Assembly (NCBI GenBank): GCA_964655245.1
Contig: CAZZLQ010000001.1
Coordinates: 30,348-94,347, forward strand
Source: JBEIHI01 sp964655245
Lineage (GTDB): Bacteria > Bdellovibrionota > UBA2394
Length of the DNA stretch: 64,000 nucleotides
Direction of reading: 5' to 3'
The notes beneath the pieces are model-generated. The model did no database searches, was not told the DNA's origin, and saw only the letters and a program-made list of their open reading frames with translations. Position numbers and translations under genes: made by a program. Of the stretch, positions 43,643-52,978 are shown piece by piece (positions within the stretch are counted from its first letter, which is position 1; the number at the start of each line of letters is the position of its first letter).

Positions 43643-45039
43643 ACTCAGACCTTGCCACGATTCGAGACGCGCGCATGTTTCGGAATCTGCCCGATCGCGC
43701 GTTCAATAAGATTAGTAGCCTGATCAGGGTTCGCGCCTACATGTCCGGCGAAGATGCTACACCGTTTTCAACTCAATCAGAGTTAAGAGGCTATTTTGGT
43801 TACATCGTCAGAGGGAGAGTTTTGTTCATGTCATCCGCTGACAAGCCTTTGGGGCTTGCCGTTCGAGATGAGTTTTTTTTGGGCAAGCCCTTTATTCTGA
43901 ATGATCAAACTGTAGAGAAACTTGTGTCCGCATCGGATGAGACCATGATTGTCTACATCCCTTCGAATGTAATCTCTATTTTGACATCCGCCTCACGAGT
44001 ATTCGGAGAGATGCTGGAAGATATCTACGATACTATTCACGAGCGATCAAAGCTTGTTGTGCAAGATGGCTCAGCCGAAAAAACGATCCAGCAGTGGATC
44101 TCGACGCCTGATTCACGAAAGACTCTTGGAGGCTGGGTCGACGCGCTGAGCAAGAAGCAAAGCCAAGCAGCGGAACGACGTGCAAAAGAAGCAAGGCGAA
44201 AGTCTCTCGTTTGGATGATGTGGTCTGTTGGTATCGCTCTTGCGATTGCCATGACTGTGGAGAGTCTTGCTCGCCACTTTCATTCATCTCTGACCTTCAT
44301 TGATCAAGTCATTCCTTACTTCTTGGTCGAGGAGTTTGAGCCTGGCTCACGCTGGAATATTTTGCTCGGCATTATTGGCTATGCGCTCGTTCTGTCGACG
44401 CTGCTTCATACTGTCGTGAAATGGGGAATTCGCAAGTTCAAGTGGAAGGTTAACTTTCAGATCTCTCAAAGCCTTCATATCTTGGTTGGAATTCTGGGAT
44501 CCTATTTGATCGTCCTTCATACGGCCTTTTCTCTCACGGGAGCCAATATTGCGTACTTTGCACTCTACGCCGTTTTGATCAGCTTGTTCACAGGCTTTGT
44601 CGGGCAGTTTATCTCCTCTCAGATTCCGAAGACAATTCGCGGTGAAAAGCTAAAGCTCGATGCGCTTAAACTAGAACAACAGAAACTTCAGCAAAAGGCG
44701 GAAATGTTGATGGGAGATGATCAAATGTACAAAACATCACTGATGATGATTTCCCAGGGAGTTCCCCATGGCTTCTGGAGTAATATTTTCTTGGCTCCGC
44801 TACTTTGGGTGAGATCTTTAAGAGTCAAAGGAAACCTTATGCAGCTGGGCTTAGGGGATAAGGGAGCCGGTCTCGCCGCTGAGTTGATTCGGAAAGAGTT
44901 TCAGCTAAGACAGAAAGTAAAGTTTCTTGAGATGTCCAATGCGGTCTTCAAGCGCTGGATGATTATTCACATTCCCATTGGATGGACCGTTTATGTTCTC
45001 GGTGCCATCCACGTGATTCTTGTTCTCTTGTCGATCTAG
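43639..45039 (+). CDS. cNMP-binding-like domain fused to a multi-His membrane domain
   Basis: The 466-residue product starts with a region like a degenerate cyclic-nucleotide/Crp fold (about 1-135, with FGYIVRGRVLFM ... IVYIPSNVISIL). A charged linker leads to five predicted membrane helices (about 190-210, 235-258, 275-295, 300-322, 436-460). Several helices contain His at mid-depth: STLLHTVV, SLHILVG, LIVLHTAF, IIHIPIGW and AIHVIL, so b-type haem ligation is possible. A charged coiled region lies between helices four and five. GTG overlaps the CcmH-like stop by four bases, so the two are translationally coupled. Function unknown. Confidence 0.65.
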   Translation: MNSDLATIRDARMFRNLPDRAFNKISSLIRVRAYMSGEDATPFSTQSELRGYFGYIVRGRVLFMSSADKPLGLAVRDEFFLGKPFILNDQTVEKLVSASDETMIVYIPSNVISILTSASRVFGEMLEDIYDTIHERSKLVVQDGSAEKTIQQWISTPDSRKTLGGWVDALSKKQSQAAERRAKEARRKSLVWMMWSVGIALAIAMTVESLARHFHSSLTFIDQVIPYFLVEEFEPGSRWNILLGIIGYALVLSTLLHTVVKWGIRKFKWKVNFQISQSLHILVGILGSYLIVLHTAFSLTGANIAYFALYAVLISLFTGFVGQFISSQIPKTIRGEKLKLDALKLEQQKLQQKAEMLMGDDQMYKTSLMMISQGVPHGFWSNIFLAPLLWVRSLRVKGNLMQLGLGDKGAGLAAELIRKEFQLRQKVKFLEMSNAVFKRWMIIHIPIGWTVYVLGAIHVILVLLSI

Positions 45040-46589
45040 CGACTCAGCGTGAACGTTTTGATGACTGTCTTTCCTCGACTGAAGGATGATTGATCCCGCC
45101 GAGTTTGAAATCCAGATGCGCTGATTTCAATCATATACTCTCCCTCAGGAACCTTCATGGCGAGTTGGCCTGACTGATCGGCCGTGCCGATGACGACTTC
45201 CGTTGTCGCTACATTAGTCAGAGTCACCTGCGCTGTTTGAGGAGTGCCTCCCTCATCCGTGATACTTGCGACGAAGTCAGCAAGGTTTTCCCCTTTGGCG
45301 CGCTTCATTTCGATATCCACGGTAAGGCGCTCTCCTGGTTTTAGGCTTACAAACTTCGAAGATGTTTCAAATCCTTCCTTTCGGAACACGAGTCGCGCTC
45401 CAGGTAAGACTCGGAAGTATCGAACAAACTGGCCCTTATCATCCGTGAGAGAGGCTTTGAACTCCGAACTTTCGGGAAGAGAAATCTCGACACCGGACAT
45501 GGGTTGCTTGGTTTCGCCATCGATCACAAGACCTTGAATCGTATTGAATTCAAGATCTCGTCGAAGCCCTGCAATCATCGTTTCTCTTTCAGCGAGACTC
45601 TGACGAACGGCTTCGTATTCTCTACGGTTAACGCCCACTTCACCGGCGCGTCGGCCAAACTGGGAGATCTGGAATCCAACGATGGCATTCCAAAGAGGAA
45701 CTGGTCCTACCACGGGCGTACCTGTTGTTGTGGCATCGAATGAAGTCATTCCGATATCGACCGCTCCCATCAGCTCGATGTTCTTTTGCGGGAATGGTTT
45801 TCCTTTGAGGGCGATTGTGACCCATTTTGGTGACTTCATGAAACTTGCATCAAACACCTTCTGAAGATGAATCTCAGCAGAGGGGGTGATCGGGCCAAAG
45901 GGAAGTTCGAAGCCCCAACCGGCCATCAAAGCGGGAGAGGTCGCCGTTTGAGTGGCGAATCGATCTAGATCGGTCACTGTGTCGGACGCATCAAAGTATC
46001 TTTTGTCGTTCGCCAGCTTGAAACCTAAGTTGAAATGTGTTCTCCAGGGAAAGAGTTTATAGTCCGAAAAATCTCCCGAGACGATCAATGTTGGCCGAAC
46101 ATCGGGCGCTTTCAAAATCCGAAGTGGTTGCTCAAGATTAAGCCAAAGCGACACACCCCCTGTCAGGCGATTGGGCGATAATCTCATCTTTGAACCTAAA
46201 TCATATGAGGCTGTCGCCGCGAGACCACCTCGAGCGACATCAATGGATTCGGAGCCTGGGCCCAAATTGGGATCCACTTGCTGAGGAGTTCGTAGAGCCT
46301 GATAGAATCCCCCCTGAGCTGACAGATGAATGTGGGGGGTCAAAGCGTAGCCGAAGCCCAGAGCTGCTTCAGAGCCTCGAACAGTGGATCGACTGTCATC
46401 CTTCAGAAGGTTTGGATCTCTAGAATACTGAACAGAGGTTACAAAATGATACTCTGACGTCTCTAAGACATCGGCCGAGAGGAGCCGAATGAGACCCTTT
46501 CGAGCGGAGAGTGTTTGGGATGACTCAGCGCTCAACGAAAAGGTGATGATAAAGGGCAAGATCATGAACGAAGACTTCAGTTTCAACAT
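45036..46589 (-). CDS. outer-membrane beta-barrel with C-terminal carboxypeptidase-regulatory-like domain
   Basis: The 517-residue product has a signal peptide (MLKLKSSFMILPFIITFSLSAES). A beta-barrel-like body (about 40-330) has short turns and aromatic girdles. A short helical linker (REYEAVRQSLAERETMIAGL) follows, then one or two carboxypeptidase-regulatory-like (CarboxypepD_reg/PEGA-type) beta-sandwiches (LVIDGETKQPMSGVEISLPE; VTLTNVATTEVVIGTADQSG). ATG at 46589 is chosen for the signal peptide; an in-frame ATG at 46643 is possible. It overlaps the preceding gene tail by four bases and diverges from the kinase. Confidence 0.75.
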   Translation of the reverse strand: MLKLKSSFMILPFIITFSLSAESSQTLSARKGLIRLLSADVLETSEYHFVTSVQYSRDPNLLKDDSRSTVRGSEAALGFGYALTPHIHLSAQGGFYQALRTPQQVDPNLGPGSESIDVARGGLAATASYDLGSKMRLSPNRLTGGVSLWLNLEQPLRILKAPDVRPTLIVSGDFSDYKLFPWRTHFNLGFKLANDKRYFDASDTVTDLDRFATQTATSPALMAGWGFELPFGPITPSAEIHLQKVFDASFMKSPKWVTIALKGKPFPQKNIELMGAVDIGMTSFDATTTGTPVVGPVPLWNAIVGFQISQFGRRAGEVGVNRREYEAVRQSLAERETMIAGLRRDLEFNTIQGLVIDGETKQPMSGVEISLPESSEFKASLTDDKGQFVRYFRVLPGARLVFRKEGFETSSKFVSLKPGERLTVDIEMKRAKGENLADFVASITDEGGTPQTAQVTLTNVATTEVVIGTADQSGQLAMKVPEGEYMIEISASGFQTRRDQSSFSRGKTVIKTFTLSR

Positions 46590-46651
46590 GGAAACAGTGT
46601 AAATTCGTATGAGAGGGCTCTCAAAGGATATTTTGAGGGTCATCGAGAATT

Positions 46652-48802
46652 ATGGCAGGGGACCGAGACGATAAAAATTCGGACAGTATGCTTGATCCAT
46701 CAACGGAGCCTACTCAAGTAGAGCCTCATGATCCCCTCGTGGGTCAACTTCTCGGTAAGTATCAGCTCTTGAGTCAGATTGCGGAGGGGGGTACTGCGAC
46801 TGTTTATAGAGCCATGGACTCCGTGTTGAATCGAGAAGTAGCTGTGAAGATCCTGCACTCTCATTTGGGCGAAAAGAAAGAAGTGGCGGCTCGATTCAAA
46901 AAAGAAGCCCAGTTTATTGCTCAACTACGTCACTCCAATATTCTGACTGTCTATGATTTTTTTGAGCATCAAGGTCGAGCGGTTTTAGTTGTGGAGTTTA
47001 TGCCGGGGGTCACTCTAGCGGAGTTGATCAAGAGCTGTCAGAAGGTGCCCGAAAACTTTGCTCTCATGATTGGTCTCGAGATTCTCAAGGGTCTTCAGGC
47101 AGCTCACGAAAAGGGAATCATCCATCGGGATGTAAAGCCTGCGAATGTTTTGTTAAATGCTGAGCTTGGAGTGAAGATCTCCGATTTTGGATTGGCCAAA
47201 GTCACTCAGTATGATGATGGGCTCACAAAAGATGGAATTTTTGTCGGAACGCCCAGCTTTTCATCGCCAGAGCAGATTGAGGGCAAGGCCATTGATGTTC
47301 GCTCTGATATTTTTAGCTTTGGTCTCACTCTGTATATCTTGGCGACTCGAAAGCATGCGTTTAAGCAGCGGGGTGATTCCACGACCACTGTTTGGTTTAA
47401 AACAGTGAAGGGCAAATTCGATGCTGTTCGACAGGTCGATGCGAGCTTAAGTGTTGAGCTGGAGAGGATTGTAGAGAAGTGTCTGCAAGTTGATCGAGAG
47501 AAGCGTTATGCCTCAGTGCAAGATATTATTCGTGAGTTGGAAGCGGTCTTAGCTCGGCGCGGGCTTGCCAATTACCAGGAACAGCTCAAGACATTTTTGA
47601 GAGATCCAAAGTCTTCGGCTTCTCAGGCCAATGATTCATCTCGCTTTGCTTCTCTCAAATCAAAGCCGCTGATGCTCGCATTTGTTGGTGTCTTAGTGCT
47701 GGGCGTGGGATTTGTTGGCTTGAAGGTCTGGGCTCCAAAGGCTCCTCCCTCTCCCCCTCCCTCTGTTGTTTCTCAAGATACTCAAGCCGTCGAAATCCCA
47801 GCTGCCGTTGAAGTGAAACCGGCGGAAACCGCGCCGACGAGCCAAAAGGCTGCTGAAGAAGTTTCCACTGATGCGGCATTGAAAGAGAATCCCGAGTCGG
47901 CAGCTCCGATTGCGGTGCCTAAGGCTCCGAGGGAGATGGGCTCTGCCAAAAAATCACCCGTCGTCGTTGTCCCGTCAGCTTTGCCGCTTAATGCAGACTC
48001 TTCTGTGATCCTCGTTTCACAGGCCAATCAGCCGGGATATCGATGGAGTTGGACTGAACCGTCGACATTTCTTCTGGCTCGTGATCCCAAGTTTTCCAAT
48101 CTGTTGGTGAAGGAAACGAATCTTGTGAAGTCCTATGACGTGGCTCGATTGGCCGCAGGGACCTATTTTTGGAGAGCAGGCCGAGAGTCGGGCCAGGTTT
48201 CTATCAAAAACTATAAGTCGTCAAAACAGAAACGTCTTCCCGTCAGCGTCCGATCAAGCTTTGGGGAGGCTGTTGAGCTTGATTTCAATTCCTGGAATCA
48301 GAATCTCAAGTTGGACTGGACGGGTGGGCCTCGAGCCAGTGCTTATGTCCTGGAAGTGGCTACTGATACGGATTTCAAGACTCTTTTGTTTCGAGGCGCT
48401 CTTGTTCAGACCTCTTATGTTTTGGATCGCGTCTTTGATGGTTCTCAAAAAGTTTTCTGGAGAGTTTCCTATGAAGACGAGGGGCGAAATGTTTTTTATG
48501 TCGAGCCGGTACGGTCCATTCAGCTAAACGTCGCGGGCTTTTCTCCACGATTGGATTTGAGTCGGACGTTGGGAAATCTAAAATTGAATGCGAAAGCTTG
48601 GGACGTCGTCATCGGTGCCCCATCGGCAGCTTCGCTGAAGTGCCAGATTATTCAACAGGGGGCAGCGCTGAGTTCAGAGTGGGTACCCCTTAAAAAATCA
48701 GCTTCGTCGTTTGAGGCCAGTCTTGCCATCAAGGGCACTGCAGCCTTTCTGATTTGCTCGTACAAAGAAGGCTCCATGGAATCCTTTATCGTCATGCCGT
48801 AA
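46652..48802 (+). CDS. transmembrane Ser/Thr protein kinase with large extracytoplasmic domain
   Basis: The 716-residue protein has an N-terminal eukaryotic-like kinase domain (about 36-305): IAEGGTATVYRA loop, Lys66 in EVAVKIL, catalytic loop HRDVKPANVLL, ISDFGLA, and GTPSFSSPEQ. One transmembrane helix (LMLAFVGVLVLGVGFVGLKVWA, about 350) is followed by a Pro/Ala/Glu-rich linker and two or three fibronectin-like segments (YRWSWTEPSTFLLARDPKF; LDWTGGPRASAYVLEVATD). All catalytic residues are present. The outside part could sense cell-wall or envelope ligands, but no PASTA domain is seen. Confidence 0.88.
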   Translation: MAGDRDDKNSDSMLDPSTEPTQVEPHDPLVGQLLGKYQLLSQIAEGGTATVYRAMDSVLNREVAVKILHSHLGEKKEVAARFKKEAQFIAQLRHSNILTVYDFFEHQGRAVLVVEFMPGVTLAELIKSCQKVPENFALMIGLEILKGLQAAHEKGIIHRDVKPANVLLNAELGVKISDFGLAKVTQYDDGLTKDGIFVGTPSFSSPEQIEGKAIDVRSDIFSFGLTLYILATRKHAFKQRGDSTTTVWFKTVKGKFDAVRQVDASLSVELERIVEKCLQVDREKRYASVQDIIRELEAVLARRGLANYQEQLKTFLRDPKSSASQANDSSRFASLKSKPLMLAFVGVLVLGVGFVGLKVWAPKAPPSPPPSVVSQDTQAVEIPAAVEVKPAETAPTSQKAAEEVSTDAALKENPESAAPIAVPKAPREMGSAKKSPVVVVPSALPLNADSSVILVSQANQPGYRWSWTEPSTFLLARDPKFSNLLVKETNLVKSYDVARLAAGTYFWRAGRESGQVSIKNYKSSKQKRLPVSVRSSFGEAVELDFNSWNQNLKLDWTGGPRASAYVLEVATDTDFKTLLFRGALVQTSYVLDRVFDGSQKVFWRVSYEDEGRNVFYVEPVRSIQLNVAGFSPRLDLSRTLGNLKLNAKAWDVVIGAPSAASLKCQIIQQGAALSSEWVPLKKSASSFEASLAIKGTAAFLICSYKEGSMESFIVMP

Positions 48803-51800
48803 GTCTTCGACGAATCAGAAATACAGAGCCGAGAAGTGCCATGAGTAAAATCAACAGATGGACTTGGGTGTGACTACTTGATTGAGGAGCTAAGATTGTA
48901 CCGCATACAGAAAAGGATTTGGCATAACTTGAGTTTACGGACATCGTCCTCAGGATGGTGACGGGTCGGCTCATGACGATGGAGCGGTTGCCGGAGCTGT
49001 CTTCAATTTCAAACTTAAACTGAAAGCCCTGCTTCTCTCCGGAGAAGTAGGCGAGAGTATCTGTGGTAACCGTGTGCATCGGTGCGGTGGCAACTGAATC
49101 GCCAGCTGCTAGGAATGAATCACCACCAAAATGCCGAGAGTTCATGGCAATCCACTGGGATGCTTCATCCGTTTTTAATGACAACGACTTAATGACGATT
49201 CCATCGTTAGCTTCTCGATCGAGAACTCGGAAGTTCACAAAAAACTTAAAGGCATCTTTCGGATCTCGAGTGATTGTTAAGGCATCGAGCATCGGAGCAT
49301 TGTTCAGAGTTTGTGTGCACAAATATTTTCCGTTTCCATCGGATGAGTTTTGATAGTTGTCATAGACAGTGACTTTGAAGCAATAAGGCTCGCCAGTATT
49401 GAGCTGATCGACTGTCAGTTCGACTGCTGTCTCATCATCTGTGACACGGGATGTTCCATCATTTGGAAACTGAGGAACTCCGTTTTCATCATAGCTCTGA
49501 GTGTAAGAGATTTTGTAGTTGATAGGCTCTTGACTGTCTTGAGTTACCGGAGCATCCCATTTCACTTTGATTGAGAGGCCGTCCTCCATAGGCTCAGCTG
49601 ATTTGATTCCGGCGAACTCAGGAGCGACGATGTCATCTCCTTGATCGAAGGCTTTTCCTTCGAGGCAGTTCACTTCTCGATTGTTGCTCGAGTCAAGCAA
49701 GCAGCTCTTAATGCAGTAGGTGGTGTTGGGCTCGAGGTCATTGACTAAGCCTACTCTCAAGCAGTTTTGAATGCCGAGAGTGGCGTCGGTATAGGATTTC
49801 AGCGCATCAAACGGCAGAATCGTGGAGATAGAGTTCTGCTCGTAGTTTTCATCCTCGCAGGCCGTATCAGCAGATTTGATTTTGACCTGTGTTTGAGCAA
49901 ACAGATCGGCTGAGTTCTCGCCATGATCAGCTCCCGCGAGGTAGCCGTCAGGGTGAATGTTACACAAAAATCCTAAGGCATCTCGGCCCGACGAAAGTGA
50001 AACAAATCGCACTTGTTGCAAGAGAAGGCCTGAGGCATCTCGTGCATCGCTGCGAGTAGGTCCGTTCTCGTCAAAGTAAGATTGCGAGTTCGAGCGATCG
50101 GATTGCTCTGTCGCGTTGAGGGCCGTGACAAAGTAGGAGATTCCATCGTTCGTTGAAGCAAGAGTTTGAGGATCAGTCCAGATGACTTGACCATTTTGAA
50201 CCGTAGGATTGGTGAGATGGCCTACCATCTTGAAAGGTTTCACATTCCGATACCATTCACCCATCGAAGGCGTGACATCTTCAAGGCCGATTCGTCTCCA
50301 GACCTTGTAGGCAGTGGCTCCGGCAACATGAGTCCAAATGAGTGATCCGGTGTTGGATCCATTTTTTTCGAGGGCGGGAGAGTCGAGTCCGGGAGAGAGT
50401 GCGGGATCATAAAAGTAACTTGTGCTGCTCGATGGCGATCCGGTGGCGCCGTTATTGGGGCGCTGAATCTGGATGAAGTATTTTCGTTCGCCAGCACCGG
50501 GTCGATTGACTTCGACATCGATGGCGACTTCTACTTGCCCGTTGTTCGAAGGAGTGATCAGGGTTGAGCCCACGGTTTGAGCTCCGGAGCTTGTGATTTC
50601 TTTGAAGAGGGCAGTCGAGCCTTCCTCACCTGAAATGTATCCGCCTACGATGATGTATCGGTTACCCCGAGGGTTTGAGGGGCTTGAAGCGGGAAGAGTA
50701 TAGAGTCCGCTGGCTACGCCCGGAACTGCTGATGTCGTTGTGAAGGAGAAGACTTGAGACCAGCTTCCCCACAAAACACCGGAGTCTTGTTGAACGACGT
50801 CAGATCGAACGCACCAGCGATAAGCTGTTGAGGGCTCAAGAGCGTTCCAGGCAAGAGAGATTGCGGAAGTCGTGACTGCATTGGCAGTGTTATCCACGCA
50901 GGTTTGAGCAGCGGGAACCACTCGAACATTGTATCGAACTTCACATCCAGTGATTCCGAGAGAGACACTCGTCCAAGAAAGATTTGGAACAAGGGCGATT
51001 GAGTTGGCCATCGCTGATGGACTCAAGAGTGTCGGTGCGCCTGGAAGCGGGCAGCCGGATCCTTGGACGCTAAAAGCCAGACTTCCTTGAGAGGCATCGG
51101 CAGAGTTTCCAGCGTTGTCAGTGGCTGTGCCCGCGGCGATGGAGATGATTGCTGAGATGGGGGCTCCTGCGGGCGCGGTACAGCCCGAAAGGGTGATCGA
51201 GCGCGTGTTACCCGATCCTGAAATGCTCACCGAACATGAGCTTAAAGCGGGCATACTTTGAATGCTCACGTGACTTGAAGCCAAGGAAATCGTGTTTGCG
51301 CCTGTGTAGTTGGCTGTGAATGTGACGGTTCCACCCGAGGTGATCGATGCGGGTGTAGGCCCAGTAATGGAGACCGTGGGTCTGACGGTATCTTTGATGA
51401 TTGAGATTGAAGCCGAGGCCGAGCCCATGGAAGCCGTCAGAGTCAGATTGCCCTCAGCAAGAGCGGAGAGTCCTGAGAGGGTCGTTGAGTAATTGGTTCC
51501 GTTACAAGTTGCTGTATTGGTGACTGATCCCATCGCGACATTCACCGCGGCGGCGTTGATGTTGCAGTTACCGGTGACATTCAAAGCACTGCCGACATTG
51601 GCGATGTTGATGAAGGATCCCGTGAGGGGAGAAGTAATAGTGACGTTTGGAGTGGGGTTCACATCGACATTGTTGCTCGGGCCTGCGGCAGCAGCTTGGT
51701 TGCCGGCGGCATCTTGAGCAGAGTTCGAAGCGATGGAGAAGTTTACAGAAGCTGTTGAGCTGACCGAGCAGCCTGAGAGGGTCACTGTTCGAGTGGAAGT

Positions 51801-52848
51801 TCCTGCACCTGAGACAGAAGCTGAGCAGCCAGTCATTCCAGCAGGAGAGTTGACGGTGATTTGAGCATTTGAAAGTGAAACATTTGAAGCTCCTGAGTAG
51901 CTGACAGTGAAGGTTGCACTGCCGCCTGAAGAAATCACGGAAGCTGAGGGAGCGCCAATCGCAACAGAGGGAGCCACGGTATCTTTGCTAATTGAAATTG
52001 AGGCCGAGGCCGTGCCCATGGAGGCTGTCAGACTGAGATTGCCATCAGCCAGAGCAGCAAGTCCTGTAAGAGTTGTCGAGTAATTGGTTCCGTTACAAGT
52101 TGCTGTATTGGTGACTGATCCCATCGCGACATNNNNNNNNNNNNNNNNNNNNNNNNNNNNNNNNNNNNNNNNNNNNNNNNNNNNNNNNNNNNNNNNNNNN
52201 NNNNNNNNNNNNNNNNNNNNNNNNNNNNNNNNTCACCGCGGCGGCGTTGATGTTACAAGTGCCCGTCACCGTTAATGAGCTATTCTGATTTGCGATATTG
52301 ATGAAAGAGTTGTTCGCGGGTGAGGTAATGGTGACCTCGTCGAGCGGCTCAGGATTGACGGTCAGTGACGCCAGAGCGCTTGCCGATTGTGCGCAACCAT
52401 TCACTGCAAGGACTCGATAGTTTCCGGTGCTGAAAAGCTGGACCGGATTGATGACGTAACTGGTGGTGGTAGTCTGAGGAGAGGGCAAGCACGTTTGCTC
52501 GGTGCCTGCGATTGCCTCAAATTGGGCCGAAGCAGAATTGAACTTTTGCCAAACAATGTTTTGGCAGCCCGCGACGCTCGCCGATAGGGTTGCGCTTTGG
52601 CCCTCAGTTGCTGCTCCACTGAGCGGCTGTTGGCCAAAGGTAGGGGCTGAGTCAGTGCAACCTGTTCCAACGTCAGGGTTGGTGCCGGGGTTTACGGTTT
52701 CAGGTCTTTGTTGTCCGCTTGATCCAAGGCTTACTACTCCTGTTGAGGTTCCCTGAGCCGCACTGAGGTCTGAAAAAATCGGCATCACAGCCAATGTGGC
52801 CAGAAACAGCTGAGACACGACCCTTAAAGTGGATAACTCTCTATGCAT
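48792..52848 (-). CDS. giant Ig-repeat surface protein (contains assembly gap)
   Basis: Reading across the 100-N gap, one secreted protein of at least 1318 residues is encoded if no bases are missing. Its signal peptide is MHRELSTLRVVSQLFLATLAV, with GAGGGA eight bases upstream. An N-terminal Ig-like domain precedes a run of units of about 197 residues (591 bp) containing VTITSP...SFINIAN, CNINAAAV, MGSVTNTATCNGTNYSTTL and DTVxPxVxI. Fibronectin-like segments follow, and the protein ends in a hydrophobic helix with RRR (HLLILLMALLGSVFLIRRRLTA). Even if several repeats are lost, the design is an adhesin or surface filament. The 3' end overlaps the kinase 3' end by 11 bases. Confidence 0.8.
51490..52132 (-). 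repeat. tandem coding repeat, period about 591 bp
   Basis: The 52 bases at 51490-51541 are matched at 52081-52132, 591 bases away, corresponding to 197 residues. The flanking sequence is homologous but diverged. The copy number in the genome may exceed the two copies visible here because the gap lies in the repeat. Confidence 0.85.
52133..52232. other. assembly gap of 100 N inside the tandem-repeat region
   Basis: This is exactly 100 N. Left flank (…GCGACAT) and right flank (TCACCGCGGCGG…) are directly joined in the other repeat copy at 51536-51552. Removing the N run restores one reading frame (3957 bases, divisible by three). Confidence 0.97.
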
Positions 52849-52978
52849 CACGGATTCCCTCATACGCGAGAGAGGTTCAATAATGATGCCGGCTTTCAGT
52901 AGTCTAAGTAGTCGAAATCACTGTGTTTGAAGTGACAATTTTTGTTCCACTTGAACGAGTTTGCGTAGCAAGAGCCTG

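Noticed and set aside
51490..52132. Direct repeats considered as a CRISPR or mobile element
   Set aside because: They are long coding repeats of 591 bp in one protein, without spacers, terminal inverted repeats or a transposase.
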